DNA of 44,177 nucleotides from Alphaproteobacteria bacterium (GCA_022823305.1 JAJDXK010000118.1:1-44177), one strand, 5' to 3'; positions 26,575-36,365 are shown, counted from the stretch's first letter. The notes: a model not told the origin generated them from the letters alone. A program made the numbers and translations.

Positions 26575-28166
26575 GCGGCGCTGTGGACCCGATCGCCCTG
26601 GAGGTTGTCCGCCACGCGCTGACGGCGACGGCGGAGGAGATGTCGCTGGTGGTCATGCGCTCGGCCCGCTCGCCGCTGCTGCGCGAGGCCGGCGACCTCT
26701 CGTCGGCGCTCACCGATGCCGACGGCCACCTCATCGCCCAGGGCCGCGACATCCCCATGCACATGGGGGTCATGAGCTTCACCGTGCGCGAGTTCCTGAA
26801 GCGGGTGCCGAGGGAGCGGCTGGAGCCGGGCGACGTCTGGTTCCTGAATCTGCCGGAGGTGGGCGGCAACCACCTGCCCGACGTCAAGGCGATCCGGCCG
26901 ATCTTCGCAGGCGGCGCCATCGTCGCCTTCGCCGCGAGCCTCGCCCACTGGGCGGACATCGGCGGGGCCGTGCCCGGCAGCTACGTCGCCGGCGCCACCG
27001 ACGCCTGGCAGGAGGGGCTGCGGATTCCACCCTTCCGCCTCTTCAGCGCCGCCGGCCCCGACCGCGAGAAGCTCGACATGGTCTGCGCCAACGTGCGCGG
27101 CGCGGACGAGCGCGAGGGCGACATCCTGGCCCAGGTCGCCGCGAGCCGGGCCGCCGAGGAGCGCGTGCAGCAGGTCTGCGCCGAGCACGGGCGGGAAACG
27201 GTGCTGTCAGCCGTCGCCGCCATCCACGACCGGGCCGAGGCGCAGATGCGCGCAGCGCTGGCGGCCGTCCCCGACGGCGACTACGCGGGCGAGGACCGGC
27301 TCGACGACGATGCCGGCGGCGGCGGACCGGTCGCCGTCCGCGTGCGCGTCACCATCGCCGGCGACCGCGCGCGCTTCGACTTCTCCGAGACGGACGACGC
27401 CGCGCGCGGGCCGGTGAACACCACGCGCTTCATCGCCGCGGCCTCGGTCTTCTACGTGGTCAAGACCCTCTTCGGCCCCGACATCCAGCCGAGCGGCGGC
27501 TGCTACCGCCCGCTCGAGATCGTGACCCGCCCGGGCTCCCTGCTCGACCCGGGCGCCGAGAGCCCCGTGGTGGGCGGCAACCACGAGACCTCGCAGCGCG
27601 TCGCCGACGCCGTGTTCAGGGCCTTCGAAGCCGTCGGGCCGGAGCGCATCTCCGCCGGCGGGCCGACCACCTCGGGCCTGGTGCTCTTCGGCGGCAGGCG
27701 CGCCGACGGCGCCTGGACCACGCTCTACGAGGTGCACGGCGGCGGCGAAGGTGCGCGGCACGACCGCGACGGCGCGCCGGTGGTGCGCGTGCACATGTCC
27801 AACGTGATGAACACGCCCGCCGAGGTGGTGGAGGCGGAATACCCCGTGCGCATCGAATGCCAGCGCCTGCGCCGGGACTCGGGCGGCGCAGGCCAGCATC
27901 GCGGCGGCGAAGGCCTGCACCGCGAATACCGCGTGCTTGCCGACGAGATGTCGGTGACCTCGATGTTCGAGCGCCGGGTGGTGCCGCCCTACGGCCTGCA
28001 GGGGGGCGAGGACGGCGCACCCTTCCGCGTCACCGTCGTCCATGCGGACGGCAGGCGCACGGACATGCCTGGCAAGGCGAACCTGCGCCTCGGCAGGGAC
28101 GACGTGGTGGTGGTCGAAAGCTGCGGCGGTGGCGGCTACGGTGCGCCGGAAGCCGCGAGCGAGTGA
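26571..28166 (+). CDS. hyuB: Hydantoinase/oxoprolinase subunit B (HyuB)
   Basis: A 531-residue HyuB-family partner of HyuA. The opening DPIALEVVRHALTATAEEMS, the metal-site segment GDVWFLNLPEVGGNHLPDVK, GPVNTTRFIAA and the C-terminal SCGGGGYGAP are family hallmarks. The start is GTG at 26571, overlapping the hyuA TGA, so the pair is translationally coupled in a 1:1 arrangement as expected for the heteromeric enzyme. In N-methylhydantoinase the pair opens the five-membered ring at the cost of ATP. It is followed by an SDR and a molybdenum hydroxylase, giving a plausible oxidation-then-hydrolysis sequence on a ring substrate. Confidence 0.92.
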   Translation: MSGAVDPIALEVVRHALTATAEEMSLVVMRSARSPLLREAGDLSSALTDADGHLIAQGRDIPMHMGVMSFTVREFLKRVPRERLEPGDVWFLNLPEVGGNHLPDVKAIRPIFAGGAIVAFAASLAHWADIGGAVPGSYVAGATDAWQEGLRIPPFRLFSAAGPDREKLDMVCANVRGADEREGDILAQVAASRAAEERVQQVCAEHGRETVLSAVAAIHDRAEAQMRAALAAVPDGDYAGEDRLDDDAGGGGPVAVRVRVTIAGDRARFDFSETDDAARGPVNTTRFIAAASVFYVVKTLFGPDIQPSGGCYRPLEIVTRPGSLLDPGAESPVVGGNHETSQRVADAVFRAFEAVGPERISAGGPTTSGLVLFGGRRADGAWTTLYEVHGGGEGARHDRDGAPVVRVHMSNVMNTPAEVVEAEYPVRIECQRLRRDSGGAGQHRGGEGLHREYRVLADEMSVTSMFERRVVPPYGLQGGEDGAPFRVTVVHADGRRTDMPGKANLRLGRDDVVVVESCGGGGYGAPEAASE

Positions 28167-28199
28167 AGCGATGAGCGACGCAAGCAGGGGGATGAAGCC

Positions 28200-28982
28200 G
28201 TGAAACTCGAAGGCAGGAAGGCGATCGTCACCGGCGCCGCGAAGGGCATGGGCGCCGCCATCACGACGACGCTCGCGCGCGAAGGCGCCGACGTGGTGCT
28301 GACCGCCCGCGATGCGGAAGCGCTGGAGGCGGTCGCCGCCGACGTGCGGGCGCTGGGGCGCGAGGCTCACGTGGCGACCTGCGATGTGACCGAGGCTGCG
28401 CAGGTCGAGGCCATGGTGCAGCGCGCGCTCAAGGCCTTCGACGGCCGCATCGACATCCTGGTGAACATCGCCGGCGTCACCGGGCCCATCGAGACGCCGG
28501 TGCAGGACATCGACGTGGCCGACTTCGACTACGTCATCACCGCCAACGAGCGCGGCACCTTCCTGCCCATCAAGTACGTGGTGCCGACCATGATCGCCCA
28601 GAGGAGCGGCAAGATCGTCAACATCGGCGGCACGTCTGGCCTGCGCGGCTACGCCATGCGCACCGCCTACAGCGCGTCGAAGTGGGCGGTGCGCGGGATC
28701 ACCCGCACCGTCGCGCTGGAGGTCGGCAAGCACAACGTCAACGTCAACGCCGTCTGCCCCGGCATCGTCGAGACCCCGCGCATGCAGACGCTCTGCGAGG
28801 AGAAGGCCCGCGTGCGCGGCTGGACCGTCGACGAGGTGTACGACGAATACGTTCAGGAGATGTGCCTGAAGCGCGTCACCACCTGCCAGGACGTCGCCAA
28901 CGCCGTGCTGTTCATGGCGAGCGAGGACAGCCGCCAGATCACCGGCCAGGCCATCACCGTCGACGGCGGCTGGGACGTTTAG
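28200..28982 (+). CDS. Short-chain dehydrogenase/reductase
   Basis: A 260-residue classical SDR. The cofactor motif is TGAAKGMGAA at residues 12-21, NIAGV stands for the NAG motif, and the active site is the Ser of GGTSGL plus YSASK (Tyr and Lys). It carries out an NAD(P)-dependent alcohol/ketone conversion; the Cys-rich and substrate-binding loop does not identify the substrate. Start is GTG at 28200, preceded by a G-rich AGGGGG site. The gene lies 33 bp after hyuB and 34 bp before the FAD subunit of the molybdenum hydroxylase, in one operon. It may act on an alcohol formed after ring opening or side-chain oxidation. Confidence 0.9.
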   Translation: MKLEGRKAIVTGAAKGMGAAITTTLAREGADVVLTARDAEALEAVAADVRALGREAHVATCDVTEAAQVEAMVQRALKAFDGRIDILVNIAGVTGPIETPVQDIDVADFDYVITANERGTFLPIKYVVPTMIAQRSGKIVNIGGTSGLRGYAMRTAYSASKWAVRGITRTVALEVGKHNVNVNAVCPGIVETPRMQTLCEEKARVRGWTVDEVYDEYVQEMCLKRVTTCQDVANAVLFMASEDSRQITGQAITVDGGWDV

Positions 28983-29016
28983 CCGGGCGAAGCAGACGAC
29001 AGCGGGAGGCGTCGCC

Positions 29017-29883
29017 ATGTACGCACCGTTCGAACTGGATATTCCCACGGACCTGCCCGGCGCGCTCGCAGCGCTCGCGAACGGCGCGGGCGAGACCGTT
29101 CTTCCCATCGCGGGCGGCACGAACCTGATCGTCGACATCCGCGCCAGGCGCGAGCGGCCGGACCGCATGGTGGGCCTCGGCGAGGTCGACGAGCTCAAGG
29201 GGATGGAATTCGGGCCGGAGCGCATCGCCATCGGCGGCCGCACCACGGTGAGCGACCTCCTGCGCGCGCCGGAGATCGCCCGCGAGGCGCCCGCGCTGAT
29301 CGACGCCGCGCGCCTCTTCGGCGGCCTGATGGTGCGCAACACGGGCACGGTCGCCGGCAACATCGCCAGCGGCTCGCCGGCGGCGGACCTCGTGCCGCCG
29401 CTGCTGACGCTCGACGCCGAGCTCACGCTGGCGAGCGCGAACGCCACGCGGACGATGGCGCTGGACGACTACTATCTCGGCTACAAGGAGGACGCGCGCA
29501 CGCCCGACGAGCTGATCACCCGGATCGCCTGGCCGCGCCTGCCGGCGAATGCCGTCAACAGCTTCTACAAGCTGGCGCGCCGCAAGGGCGATGCGATCAC
29601 CGTCACCGGCGTCGCGGTGACGCTGGCGGCGGCGGACGGCCGCTGCACCAGGGCGCGCATCGCCCTCTGCTCCGTGGCGCCCGTCGTCTTCCGCGCCAGG
29701 CAGGCGGAGGCGCTGCTCGAGGGCCGGGCGCTGACGCCGGCGCTGATCGACGAGGCCGCGGCCGAAGCCGCCGCCGCCGCACGTCCCATCGACGACATCC
29801 GCGCGTCGGCCGACTACCGCCGCCACACGGCCCTGGCGCTCACCCGGCGGCTGGTCGGCCAGGCGTGGGACCGGCTGGCCTGA
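29017..29883 (+). CDS. Molybdenum hydroxylase, FAD subunit (CoxM/XdhB type)
   Basis: The 288-residue medium subunit of a three-component molybdenum hydroxylase. It carries the VAO-type FAD motifs PIAGGTNLIVDIRAR and the second flavin loop TVAGNIASGSPAADL, with a C-terminal CO-dehydrogenase-flavoprotein domain. It takes electrons from the two [2Fe-2S] clusters of the small subunit and passes them to NAD or another acceptor. GGGAGG lies before the ATG. The order medium-small-large (M-S-L) and tight spacing are the classical coxMSL layout. Confidence 0.92.
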   Translation: MYAPFELDIPTDLPGALAALANGAGETVLPIAGGTNLIVDIRARRERPDRMVGLGEVDELKGMEFGPERIAIGGRTTVSDLLRAPEIAREAPALIDAARLFGGLMVRNTGTVAGNIASGSPAADLVPPLLTLDAELTLASANATRTMALDDYYLGYKEDARTPDELITRIAWPRLPANAVNSFYKLARRKGDAITVTGVAVTLAAADGRCTRARIALCSVAPVVFRARQAEALLEGRALTPALIDEAAAEAAAAARPIDDIRASADYRRHTALALTRRLVGQAWDRLA

Positions 29884-29896
29884 GGGAGTGACGCAC

Positions 29897-30385
29897 ATGC
29901 CCGAGAACCGGACCATCACGCTCCGCATCAACGGCCGCGACGAGGAGGGGCGCTTCCCCGCCCACCGCACGCTGCTGGAGGCGCTGCGCCAGCTCGGCCA
30001 CATGGAGGTGAAGTGCGGCTGCGAGAAGGGCGACTGCGGCGCCTGCGCGGTGCTCGTGGACGGCATGGCGGTGGACAGCTGCCTGACCCTCGCCTGGACA
30101 GCCGACGGCAGGGAGGTGACGACGGTCTCCGGCCTCGGCGACCTGGACTCGCCCCATCCCCTGCAGCAGGCATTCGCAGACGGCGGGGCCGCGCAGTGCG
30201 GCTACTGCATTCCGGGCATCATCGTCGCCGCCAAGGCGATCATCGACGAGAACCCCGAGCCCAGCGAGGACGACATCCGCCTGGGGCTCAGCGGCAACCT
30301 CTGCCGCTGCACCGGCTACACCAAGATCTTCGAGGCGATCGCCGATGCGGCCGCCGTCATGCGTGCCGAGGGAGGCGAGCCATGA
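29897..30385 (+). CDS. Molybdenum hydroxylase, [2Fe-2S] subunit (CoxS/XdhC-type small subunit)
   Basis: The 162-residue iron-sulfur subunit with two [2Fe-2S] clusters. Plant-ferredoxin-type ligands are Cys42, 47, 50 and 62, and the helical second cluster has Cys101, 104, 136 and 138. It shuttles electrons from the molybdenum centre to the FAD subunit. I choose the ATG at 29897, which leaves proper spacing to GAGGGAG; the GTG at 29888 would touch the ribosome site. The stop overlaps the large-subunit start (ATGA). Confidence 0.94.
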   Translation: MPENRTITLRINGRDEEGRFPAHRTLLEALRQLGHMEVKCGCEKGDCGACAVLVDGMAVDSCLTLAWTADGREVTTVSGLGDLDSPHPLQQAFADGGAAQCGYCIPGIIVAAKAIIDENPEPSEDDIRLGLSGNLCRCTGYTKIFEAIADAAAVMRAEGGEP

Positions 30386-32703
30386 GCCGCACCGAGAGCG
30401 ACGCGGGCGCACGGCCCAACGTCCAGTTCCGGCAGGTCGGCAAGCCTCTGACCCGCACCGATGCGCCGGGAAAGGTCACCGGGCGCACGCCTTACGCGGG
30501 CGACTATGTCATGCCCAATACGCTGCACATGCGGGTGCTGCGCGCGGACGTGGCCAGCGCCAGGCTGACCCGCCTCGATGTCTCGAAGGCACGCGCGCTC
30601 AAGGGCGTCGCCTGCGTGCTCACCGCCGCCGACATGCCCGACCGCACCTCCGCCACCGACATTCCCGGCCAGACTGGACAGAAGCGGCTCGACACCGACC
30701 AGCCGATTCTGGTCAAGGACAGGGTGCGCTACTTCGGCGAGCCGCTGGCGCTGATCGCCGCCGAGACGCGGGACATCGCCGACCACGCGGCGGAACTCAT
30801 CGAATTCGAGCTGGAGCCGATCCCCGGCGTCTACGACCCGCTGGAGGCGCTGAAGCCCGGCGCGGCGCTGGTCTACGGCGCGGACAACATCGTCGCCGAA
30901 CGCAAGATCAGGAAGGGCGACATCGAGGCGGGCTTCGCCGAGGCCGATCTGGTCATCGAGAACACCTACAAGACGCCCTTCCAGGAGCATGCCTTCCTCG
31001 AGCCCGAGGTGGGCCTCGCCTGGGTGGACGAGAACGACGTGGTCAACATCCGCGTCTCGACCCAGGTGATCGAGCACTTCCGCCCCATCGCCGACGCCAT
31101 CGGCGTGCCGCACAACAAGGTGCGCGTGCGCGGCGCGCTGGTGGGCGGCGGCTTCGGCGGCAAGGAGGACCTGACCGTCGAGGTCTACCTCGCGCTGCTC
31201 GCCAAGCACACGGGCCGGCCGGTGCGGCTGGAGTATTCCCGCGAGGACTCCTTCGTGGGCCACGGCAAGCGCCACCCCTTCGTCCTGACCTACCGCACGG
31301 GTGTCACGAACGAGGGCAAGATCACGGCGATGGACGTGCAGATGATCGCCGACGCAGGCGCCTACGTCTTTCTCAGCCCCTACGTCGTCCTCTACGCTCT
31401 GGTGGCGGCACCCGGCCCCTATCGCGTCGACAACCTCAACGTCTTCGCCCGCGCCGTCGCCACCAACAACATGTACACGAGTGCGTTTCGCGGCTTCGGC
31501 GCGTTGCAGGCCTGCGCGGCCTACGAGCAGCAGATGGACGAGATCGCCGGGACGCTCGGCATCGACCGGCTGGAACTGCGGCGGCGGAACTTCCTCAAGA
31601 CCGGCGAACCGATGTCCACCGGCTTCGTGCCGCCGAGCGCGATCTGGACCGAGCAGTGCGCCGAGCAGGCCTGGGCCGCGCTGGGCGAGCCCGCGCCGGT
31701 GCAAGGGCCGATCCGCACCGGCCGCGGTCTCGCCTGCTACCAGCAGAGCTACGGCCGCCTCACTTTCCTGCACGATACCTCGGAGGCGTGGGTGGGGGTC
31801 GAGATGGACGGCACCGTGGTGGTGCGCTCGGGCGTCACCGACATCGGCGCGGGCCAGATCTCGGCGCTCGGCCAGATCGCGGTGGAGGTGCTCGGCGTCA
31901 CTCTCGACAACGTCGTCATCTACAACAGCGATTCCGCGGTCACCCCGCTCGCCGGCACCACCACGGCGACGCGCGCGCTCTACATGACCGGCAACGCCGC
32001 CAAGCAGGCGGCCGAGACACTGCGCGCCCGGCTCGTCGAGCGCGCCGCCCGGGAGTTCGGCGTCGAGGCGGGCGACGTCGACATGGCCTTCAACGAGGTC
32101 TTCGTCATCGACAGGCCGGAGAAGACCATGCCGCTCGTCAATCTGGTGCGCATCTGCGCGGCCGAGGGCATCCACCGCTCGGAGCTCGCGATCTTCCGCG
32201 CACCCTTCGGCGACTTCCTCGACCCCGAGACCGGCCAGGGCCAGGCCCATCCCGACTACGCCTACGGCGCCCATGCCGTCGAGGTCTCGGTCGACGTGGA
32301 GACCGGCGAAGTGGAGGTGCTGAAGAGCATCGCCGCCCACGACGTCGGCCAGTGCATCAACCCGGCGGCGGTGGAGGGGCAGATCCAGGGCGGCGCGCAG
32401 AACGGCCAAGGCTACGCGCTGAGCGAGGAGATGCTCTACGAGGAGGGCCGCCTCGTCACGCCCTCCTTCAGCGAGTACCTCATGCCGACGGCGATGGACA
32501 TGCCCAGGGTCGAGTGCATCATCCTCGAATCCCGCAGCGGCGTCGGGCCCTTCGGCGCCAAGGGCATCGGCGAGCCGGCCATGACCGCGGTGGCGCCGGC
32601 CATCGCCAATGCCGTCGCGGATGCCATCGGCGTGCGCGTCTTCGAGATGCCGATCACGCCGGAGCGCGTCGTCAGGGCGCTGCAACAGCGCGACGCCTCC
32701 TGA
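30382..32703 (+). CDS. Molybdenum hydroxylase, molybdopterin-binding large subunit (xanthine-dehydrogenase type)
   Basis: The 773-residue catalytic subunit hydroxylates a carbon next to nitrogen in an N-heterocycle or an aldehyde, using water. It shows GGGFGGKEDLTVEVYLALLA, SAFRGFGALQACAAYEQQ and the C-terminal KGIGEPAMTAVAPAIANAVA, whose Glu is the general base. The AFRGFG loop is that of xanthine dehydrogenase-like enzymes; the AYxCSFR loop of true CO dehydrogenase is absent, so this is not CODH. Substrate is unknown, but adjacency to hyuAB favours an imidazole, pyrimidine or similar ring. No XdhC/MocA-type maturation gene is in the cluster, so insertion of the cofactor must use proteins encoded elsewhere. 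Confidence 0.92.
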   Translation: MSRTESDAGARPNVQFRQVGKPLTRTDAPGKVTGRTPYAGDYVMPNTLHMRVLRADVASARLTRLDVSKARALKGVACVLTAADMPDRTSATDIPGQTGQKRLDTDQPILVKDRVRYFGEPLALIAAETRDIADHAAELIEFELEPIPGVYDPLEALKPGAALVYGADNIVAERKIRKGDIEAGFAEADLVIENTYKTPFQEHAFLEPEVGLAWVDENDVVNIRVSTQVIEHFRPIADAIGVPHNKVRVRGALVGGGFGGKEDLTVEVYLALLAKHTGRPVRLEYSREDSFVGHGKRHPFVLTYRTGVTNEGKITAMDVQMIADAGAYVFLSPYVVLYALVAAPGPYRVDNLNVFARAVATNNMYTSAFRGFGALQACAAYEQQMDEIAGTLGIDRLELRRRNFLKTGEPMSTGFVPPSAIWTEQCAEQAWAALGEPAPVQGPIRTGRGLACYQQSYGRLTFLHDTSEAWVGVEMDGTVVVRSGVTDIGAGQISALGQIAVEVLGVTLDNVVIYNSDSAVTPLAGTTTATRALYMTGNAAKQAAETLRARLVERAAREFGVEAGDVDMAFNEVFVIDRPEKTMPLVNLVRICAAEGIHRSELAIFRAPFGDFLDPETGQGQAHPDYAYGAHAVEVSVDVETGEVEVLKSIAAHDVGQCINPAAVEGQIQGGAQNGQGYALSEEMLYEEGRLVTPSFSEYLMPTAMDMPRVECIILESRSGVGPFGAKGIGEPAMTAVAPAIANAVADAIGVRVFEMPITPERVVRALQQRDAS

Positions 32704-32724
32704 CAGACTCCGGTAGCGCAAGCC

Positions 32725-33486
32725 ATGGCCGCCACGAACGACAAGCCGCTCGCCCGCTACGTCCGCGTCCTCGAGACCGTGGCCCACGCGCGGACCGGCG
32801 TGACGCTGACGGAGATTGCGCGCGAGCTCGACCTGCAGCCGGGGACGGCGCATCGCCTGATCCGCGGCCTGGTCGAGCTCGACCTGCTGCGCAGCGCGCC
32901 CGGCACCAAGAGCTACGTCACCGGACCGAGGCTGCAGACCCTGCTGCACGCGACCATGGAGCGTGCGGGCTATGCGGGGCTGGCCAAGTCCGTGCTCGAC
33001 GGGCTGGTGGAAGAGTTCGGCGAGACCGCCCACCTGGCGCGGCTGAGCGGCGACTTCGCCGAATCGGTGCTGATGGAGCAGCCCGTGGGCTCCGACCGCG
33101 CCTTCGTGCAGCCGGGACGCCAGCTCCCCCTGCACGCGGCCGCTTCCGGCAAGGCGCTGCTCGCCTTCCAGGACGAGGACTTCGTCGCGGGCTACCTGTC
33201 CCGCCCGCGCACGCGCTTCACCGAGCGGACCAAGGTCGAGGAAGCGGACATCCGCAGCGAGCTCGCGCAAATCCGCGCCGACGGCATGGCGGTCTGCGAC
33301 AACGAGCTCGATGCCGGCGTGCTGAGCTACGGGCACCCGATCCACGTCGGCGACGGCTATGTGCTCTATTCGGTCGGCATCACCGGGCTTGCGGACCGCT
33401 TCCGCCCCATCGAGCGTGCCAGGATCAGGCAGAAGCTCGCCGAGGCGGCGGACGACCTGGGCAGGCGGCTCGGCTTCGCGGGTTGA
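32725..33486 (+). CDS. IclR-family transcriptional regulator
   Basis: A 253-residue regulator with an N-terminal winged helix (GVTLTEIARELDLQPGTAHRLI, quoted in part: LTEIARELDLQPGTAHRL) and a C-terminal GAF-like effector domain (LPLHAAASGKALLAF, RADGMAVCDNELDAGV). IclR proteins control catabolic operons and respond to small carboxylates or pathway intermediates. It is the only DNA-binding regulator inside the island and is co-transcribed with the enzyme and transporter genes on either side, so it likely controls them. The palindrome at 24427-24465 is a candidate site; this is inference. Activation or repression cannot be decided. Confidence 0.92.
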   Translation: MAATNDKPLARYVRVLETVAHARTGVTLTEIARELDLQPGTAHRLIRGLVELDLLRSAPGTKSYVTGPRLQTLLHATMERAGYAGLAKSVLDGLVEEFGETAHLARLSGDFAESVLMEQPVGSDRAFVQPGRQLPLHAAASGKALLAFQDEDFVAGYLSRPRTRFTERTKVEEADIRSELAQIRADGMAVCDNELDAGVLSYGHPIHVGDGYVLYSVGITGLADRFRPIERARIRQKLAEAADDLGRRLGFAG

Positions 33487-33498
33487 GGGAGACGCGCG

Positions 33499-34584
33499 TT
33501 GGCCGAGGGGAACATCGCCATAGACGTGCGCAATGCCGTCAAGCGCTTCGGCGCGGTGACGGCGCTGGCCGGCGCGAGCCTGACGATCCGGGACAACGAG
33601 TTCTTCACGCTGCTCGGGCCGTCCGGCTGCGGCAAGACCACCCTGCTCCGCCTCATCGCCGGCTTCGAGGAGATCACCGAGGGGGAAATCCTCCTCTACG
33701 GCGAGGACATCGGCGCGCTGCCCCCCAACCGGCGTCCGATCAACACCGTCTTCCAGCACTACGCGCTCTTCCCGCACATGACGGTGGCGGAGAACGTGGC
33801 CTTCGGCATGCGCCGGCTCCGCTGGAGCAAGGCCGACATCGAGGACCAGACCGGGCGAATTCTCGACCTGGTCAAGCTCGGCGACCTCGCGGCCCGCAGG
33901 CCGGCGCAGCTCTCCGGCGGGCAGCAGCAGCGCGTGGCGCTGGCCCGCGCCATGGCGCCCGGACCCAAGGTGCTGCTGCTGGACGAGCCGCTCTCGGCCC
34001 TCGACCTGAAGCTGCGCCAGGCCATGCGCATCGAGCTGAAGCAGATCCAGAAGGAAACCGGCATCACCTTCGTCTTCGTCACGCACGACCAGGAGGAGGC
34101 GCTGACGATGTCGGACCGCATCGCCGTGATGTCGGCGGGCGAAATCCGGCAGGTGGGAACCCCGCGCGAGATCTACGAGGCGCCCGTGGACCGCTTCGTG
34201 GCCGACTTCATCGGCGAGACCAACGTCCTCGACGTGACCGTCCACCGCGGGCCGGAAGGCGTCTGGACCTGTCGCCTGCCGGGCGGCGCTGCGTTTCCGT
34301 GCCAGACCGGCCGCCCACCGCAGGACGGCGCCGCCGCCCACGTGCTGATCCGGCCGGAGCGCCTCTCCCTCGTCTCCGAGGCGGCGTGCGAAAACGGCAT
34401 GACCGGCGTCATCGACCAGGCCGTCTACCTCGGCACCGACATCCAGTACGGCGTCCGGCTCGACGGCGGCCCCGCCCTGCTGGTGCGCGCGCAGAACGCG
34501 GGCGAGAGCGCAGAGCCCTTCCGTCCCGGCGACCGTGTGGGGCTGGCCATCGCCCCCGGCGCGGCACGGCTGCTGATCGACTGA
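33499..34584 (+). CDS. ABC importer ATPase, PotA family (polyamine/opine/betaine type)
   Basis: A 361-residue ATPase with Walker A GPSGCGKTT at residues 40-48, Q-loop NTVFQHYALFPHMT, signature LSGGQQQRVALARA, Walker B LLLDEPLSALD, and a C-terminal TOBE domain. It drives the PotB/PotC-like permeases encoded next. The start is TTG at 33499, supported by GAGGGA eight bases upstream and by absence of another start near the family N-terminus. Its stop overlaps the first permease start (TGATG). The PotA family serves polyamines, putrescine and related cationic amines or quaternary ammonium compounds. Confidence 0.92.
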   Translation: MAEGNIAIDVRNAVKRFGAVTALAGASLTIRDNEFFTLLGPSGCGKTTLLRLIAGFEEITEGEILLYGEDIGALPPNRRPINTVFQHYALFPHMTVAENVAFGMRRLRWSKADIEDQTGRILDLVKLGDLAARRPAQLSGGQQQRVALARAMAPGPKVLLLDEPLSALDLKLRQAMRIELKQIQKETGITFVFVTHDQEEALTMSDRIAVMSAGEIRQVGTPREIYEAPVDRFVADFIGETNVLDVTVHRGPEGVWTCRLPGGAAFPCQTGRPPQDGAAAHVLIRPERLSLVSEAACENGMTGVIDQAVYLGTDIQYGVRLDGGPALLVRAQNAGESAEPFRPGDRVGLAIAPGAARLLID

Positions 34585-35510
34585 TGGCCGCCGAGCTCGC
34601 CAGCACGCGCGCGGTCTCCCGCACCTTCGAGCCGGTGCGCGCCCCGCTGCTGATCCCGACCTGGGTGATCATCGGCTTCTTCCTGGTGGCGCCGGTGCTG
34701 ATGATGCTCGCCTACTCCTTCCTGACGAAGGAGTTCCGCGGCGGCGTGATCTGGGAGTTCTCGCTCGCGGCTTACGACCAGTTCATCTTCGATCGCGGCC
34801 TTTTCGGCGACGAGCCGCCGCAGATCGAGTGGACCTACATCGTCATCTTCGTCCGCTCGATCATCCAGGCGGGCGTCGCCACGCTGCTCTGCCTGATCAT
34901 CGGCTTCCCGACCGCCTACTTCATCGCCACGCGACCGCGCGCGACGCGCTCGATGTGGCTCTTCCTGGTGACCGTGCCCTACTGGGTGAACCTGCTTATC
35001 CGCACGGTCTCGATGAAGTTCCTCATCCGCGACAACGGGCCGCTCAACGAGGCCCTGCTGGGCCTGGGAGTCATCAACGAGCCGATCGCGCTCATCAACA
35101 CGGACTTCGCCGTGCAGCTCGGGCTCTTTTACTCCTACCTGCCCTTCATGGTGCTGCCGATCTACGCCTCGGTGGAGCGCTACGACTTCGCGCTGTCGGA
35201 GGCCGCGGCCGACCTCTACGCCAACCGCTGGACGATCCTGCGCCGGGTGATCCTGCCGATCGTGCGGCCCGGCATCGTCGCCGGCTGCATCCTGGTCTTC
35301 GTGCCGAGTCTCGGCGCCTTTCTCGCGCCCGATCTCCTCGGCGGCGCCAAGAACTTCCTGATCGGCTCGCTGATCGAGGAGCAGTTCAAGGGCAACGCCG
35401 GCAACTGGCCCTTCGGCGCGGCTGCGTCGATGATCCTGCTCTCCCTCGTGCTCATCGCCCTCTTCATCTACGCGCGCCGGCAGGCGCGGCGCAGCGCGCA
35501 GGCGCTCTGA
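34584..35510 (+). CDS. ABC importer permease 1, PotB family
   Basis: A 308-residue inner-membrane permease with six predicted helices. The first is [20 protein letters not shown] (about residues 24-43). The EAA coupling loop is [20 protein letters not shown] near residue 215. It pairs with the PotC-like permease downstream. The start overlaps the ATPase stop, giving translational coupling. Substrate specificity lies in the binding protein, not here. Confidence 0.92.
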   Translation: MAAELASTRAVSRTFEPVRAPLLIPTWVIIGFFLVAPVLMMLAYSFLTKEFRGGVIWEFSLAAYDQFIFDRGLFGDEPPQIEWTYIVIFVRSIIQAGVATLLCLIIGFPTAYFIATRPRATRSMWLFLVTVPYWVNLLIRTVSMKFLIRDNGPLNEALLGLGVINEPIALINTDFAVQLGLFYSYLPFMVLPIYASVERYDFALSEAAADLYANRWTILRRVILPIVRPGIVAGCILVFVPSLGAFLAPDLLGGAKNFLIGSLIEEQFKGNAGNWPFGAAASMILLSLVLIALFIYARRQARRSAQAL

Positions 35511-35511
35511 G

Positions 35512-36333
35512 ATGCGGCACCGGATCAACATACGCCGCTATCCCGGCTTCCTGCCGGTGACGATCCTCTGCCTGGTGGTGCTCTACGCGCCGCTGCTGGT
35601 GGTGATGGTCTACAGCTTCAACGATTCGCTCTCGATCACGCGCTGGGGCGGGTTCAGCTTCCGCTGGTACATGGACATCTTCACCGGGCCGGAGTCCGCC
35701 AAGTTCAAGGATGCCGCCTGGAACTCGCTCACCATCGCGCTCTCGGCCGCCGTCGCCAGCACCATCATCGCCACCGCCGCGGCCGTCGCGATGGTGCGGG
35801 GCGGCGCCTTTCGCGGCAAGGCGCTGAACCTGGCACTCATCAGCATGCCGATCATGGTGCCGGAGATCGTCACCGCGGTGGCGACGCTGGTCTTCTTCAG
35901 CGCTATCGGCTTCACGCTCGGCTATCTCTCGATCCTGGTGGCGCACATCGTCTTCTGCATCCCCTTCGCGTACCTGCCGATCGCGGCGCGCCTGCAGGGG
36001 ATCGACGGCTCCTACGAGGAGGCCGCGCAGGACCTCTACGCCAGCCGCTTCCAGGCGTTCCTGCGCGTGCTCATGCCATTGATGGCGCCCGGAATTCTCG
36101 CGGGCTTCCTGCTGGCATTCATCATCTCGCTGGACGATTTCATCATCACCAACTTCATCAAGGGCGCCGGCATCGAGACCCTGCCCACGGCGATATTCGG
36201 CGCCGTGAAGCAGGGGATCAAACCCAACATCATGGCGCTCAGTACCCTCATGCTCTCCGTCTCGATCATCATCGTGACGCTCTCCTATTTCATCAGTCGC
36301 TACGGGCGTCCCGGAACGAAGGCGGAGGCGTAA
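35512..36333 (+). CDS. ABC importer permease 2, PotC family
   Basis: A 273-residue permease with six hydrophobic helices. It begins with the family block [18 protein letters not shown], and its EAA loop is [20 protein letters not shown] near residue 175, followed by the [10 protein letters not shown] motif seen in PotC and PotI. Its ATG follows the permease 1 stop by one base. It completes the membrane channel with permease 1. Confidence 0.92.
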   Translation: MRHRINIRRYPGFLPVTILCLVVLYAPLLVVMVYSFNDSLSITRWGGFSFRWYMDIFTGPESAKFKDAAWNSLTIALSAAVASTIIATAAAVAMVRGGAFRGKALNLALISMPIMVPEIVTAVATLVFFSAIGFTLGYLSILVAHIVFCIPFAYLPIAARLQGIDGSYEEAAQDLYASRFQAFLRVLMPLMAPGILAGFLLAFIISLDDFIITNFIKGAGIETLPTAIFGAVKQGIKPNIMALSTLMLSVSIIIVTLSYFISRYGRPGTKAEA

Positions 36334-36365
36334 CCACCACCGAAACCGCAACACGGGAGGAAACC

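Noticed and set aside
24559..28166. Acetone or acetophenone carboxylase
   Set aside because: Only the HyuA and HyuB subunits are present, without the extra small subunits of those carboxylases, and the context is amine and N-heterocycle metabolism.
30382..32703. Carbon monoxide dehydrogenase (coxMSL gene order)
   Set aside because: The active-site loop reads AFRGFG rather than the AYxCSFR of true CO dehydrogenase, so a xanthine-dehydrogenase-type substrate is more likely.
30316..34341. Very long minus-strand open frame (over 1300 codons) opposite the coxL-iclR-potA genes
   Set aside because: It is the antisense shadow of well-identified plus-strand genes; high GC keeps the frame open. The translation is low-complexity in Arg, Ala, Gly and His with no family motif.
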